Origin: Hydrogenovibrio sp. 3SP14C1
Lineage (GTDB): Bacteria > Pseudomonadota > Gammaproteobacteria > Thiomicrospirales > Thiomicrospiraceae
DNA: 64,000 nt
Assembly: GCF_029625905.1 (NCBI RefSeq)
Contig: NZ_JARTLM010000002.1
Span: 1 to 64,000, forward strand
Direction of reading: 5' to 3'
The notes under the pieces were generated by a model, which saw only the letters and a list, made by a program, of their open reading frames with translations, was not told where the DNA came from and searched no databases. This document shows positions 62,871-64,000 of the stretch, one piece after another. Each line of letters opens with the position of its first letter. Position 1 is the first letter of the stretch. The translations under genes and the position numbers were made by a program.

Positions 62871-63815
62871 ATGGCAGAGTCAAAAGAAAATAAAAAAACG
62901 GTCTCTTTAGTGTTGGGCAGTGGTGGTGCAAGAGGCTGGGCTCATATAGGCGTGATTCGCTGGCTGGAAGAAAATAATTATGAGATTCGTTCCGTGACAG
63001 GATGCTCTATCGGTGCTTTGGTCGGTGGTGTTTATGCCGCTGGAAAATTAGATGAGTTTGAAGAGTGGGTCTGCTCTATCCGAAAGGTCGACATTGTGAC
63101 CTTATTAGATTTATCCTGGGAGCGCAGTGGCCTTGTTAAAGGCGATAAGATTATAAAATCTCTAGTCGACTTGGTGGGCAACCAAATGATAGAAGATTTA
63201 CCGATCACTTATACTGCCGTTGCTTCTGACATTGTGCGCCAACGAGAAATTTGGCTGCAGTCCGGTCGACTGTTTGATGCTATTCGAGCATCGATTTCAT
63301 TGCCTTTGTTTTTTACGCCTTTTAATTATCATGGTGTTGATTTGATTGATGGTGGTGTTTTGAACCCTGTGCCGATTGCCCCCGCTTTTAGTGATAAAAC
63401 CGATATGATTTTGGCGGTTAGTTTAAGTGGTGAGCCAGAAGGAATGAATAAAATCGAAAAAATCGAATCTCATTCAGATGATGAAAAACTAGAGGCAGAG
63501 TCTCAGAAAACATCAGAAGTTACGGAAGTTGCAACAACCTTTTATGAAAAACTGAGTGGCTTTTTCAGCAAGTTTCGGGAACATGGTGATTCAGAACCTG
63601 TTCGTCATTGGAGTGTTTATGAAATTGCAGACTTGGCATTTGATTCAATGCAAAGCACGATTGCACGCCAAAAATTGGCGGCTTACCCACCTGATAAAGT
63701 GATTGAAATTGCCAATGATGCTTGTGGTTCACTTGAGTTTGATCGGGCGACAGAAATGATTGAACTCGGTTATCAATTTGCGGAAAAAACAATGAAGAAG
63801 CAAGAGTCCTCTTGA
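62871..63815 (+). CDS. Patatin-like phospholipase (RssA-type)
   Basis: 314 residues. LGSGGARGWAHIGVI is the oxyanion loop, GCSIGA with Ser46 the nucleophile, LIDGGVLNPVPI the Asp partner. A linker of about 60 charged residues, then SVYEIADLAFDSMQSTIAR. Bacterial patatins of this type lack signal peptides and their substrate is unknown. Confidence 0.92.
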   Translation: MAESKENKKTVSLVLGSGGARGWAHIGVIRWLEENNYEIRSVTGCSIGALVGGVYAAGKLDEFEEWVCSIRKVDIVTLLDLSWERSGLVKGDKIIKSLVDLVGNQMIEDLPITYTAVASDIVRQREIWLQSGRLFDAIRASISLPLFFTPFNYHGVDLIDGGVLNPVPIAPAFSDKTDMILAVSLSGEPEGMNKIEKIESHSDDEKLEAESQKTSEVTEVATTFYEKLSGFFSKFREHGDSEPVRHWSVYEIADLAFDSMQSTIARQKLAAYPPDKVIEIANDACGSLEFDRATEMIELGYQFAEKTMKKQESS

Positions 63816-63854
63816 TTCTATCGAATGGTGGGTTTATATAAAAATGGAACAGCT

Positions 63855-64000
63855 GTGAATAATTTTGAACTGTATGTCAGACGTTTTTTAGGTGTCTTTT
63901 TGCTCTTTTTAGGCGTGATGATTTTTCCAAAGTTAGTTTTTTCCGCACAAAAATATGATTCGGACTGTGTTCAAAAAGCACTGGAAGTGCAGCCACCTGA
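63855..64000 (+). CDS. Start of a secreted protein (cut by window edge)
   Basis: From GTG 63855 an open frame runs to the end of the window, about 48 residues: a hydrophobic segment (FLGVFLLFLGVMIFPKLVF) with possible cut after SA, then QKYDSDCVQKALEVQPP. It looks like a secreted or lipid-free periplasmic protein. The upstream ATG 63844 is closed after four codons. Family unknown. Confidence 0.5.
   Translation, partial: MNNFELYVRRFLGVFLLFLGVMIFPKLVFSAQKYDSDCVQKALEVQPP

Overview
The window holds most of a Mu-like transposable prophage (position 1 to about 32101, mostly on the minus strand), followed by a stretch of gammaproteobacterial chromosome (about 32102 to 64000). The host gene order miaB, phoH-like, ybeY, corC, lnt, then leuS, lptE, holA, proA, nadD, rsfS, rlmH, with moderate GC, fits a gammaproteobacterium. 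The porins, orphan pilin cluster and low-complexity ModE-like regulator would suit the Hydrogenovibrio/Thiomicrospira group, but that placement is an impression and was not tested.

Prophage, read right to left in its own transcription direction: a predicted left terminus at 32101; a second DUF3486 (small-terminase-like) gene; a plus-strand S24-type repressor; a Ner-like gene; an early block with transposase MuA, MuB, DUF3164, several small unknown genes, GemA, a Mor-type activator and a RepA-like helicase; a lysis/late block (DUF5675, membrane protein, DksA-like zinc finger, gp25, gp26 and gp27-like); the packaging and head genes (large terminase, portal, MuF with a probable nuclease tail, protease/scaffold, decoration, capsid); and then a P2-type contractile tail (G/S, V, sheath FI, tube FII, E/E', T, U, X, D, W, J, I, H). 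The phage is therefore a Mu-head/P2-tail chimera. The tail fibre gene runs off the left edge, so the other phage end and the target duplication are not visible.

Accessory items in the prophage include a two-gene AT-rich cassette with its own promoter (13360-14882), a tRNA-like cloverleaf (15134-15210) directly abutting the MuF stop codon, a plus-strand lipoprotein gene inside the tail operon (3172-3528), and a plus-strand gene beside the transposase (29238-29690). Two late leaders share a nearly identical 25-bp element (13319-13343 and 22008-22032), probably late promoters.

Host part: a CobW GTPase and a diguanylate cyclase; small envelope genes and a ModE-like regulator; rplM-rpsI; nrdA with two NrdR-type boxes; a 641-bp gap with a perfect FNR box and what looks like a small RNA ahead of a porin; YkgJ and TorF-type genes; an unusual cluster of four prepilin-like proteins with a two-component system, one pilin carrying RTX-like repeats; and then the conserved RNA-modification, lipoprotein, leuS and nadD housekeeping groups, ending with a patatin-like protein and a partial secreted protein. 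A perfect 10-bp palindrome, CCAGGCCTGG, occurs nine times across both prophage and host, far above expectation.
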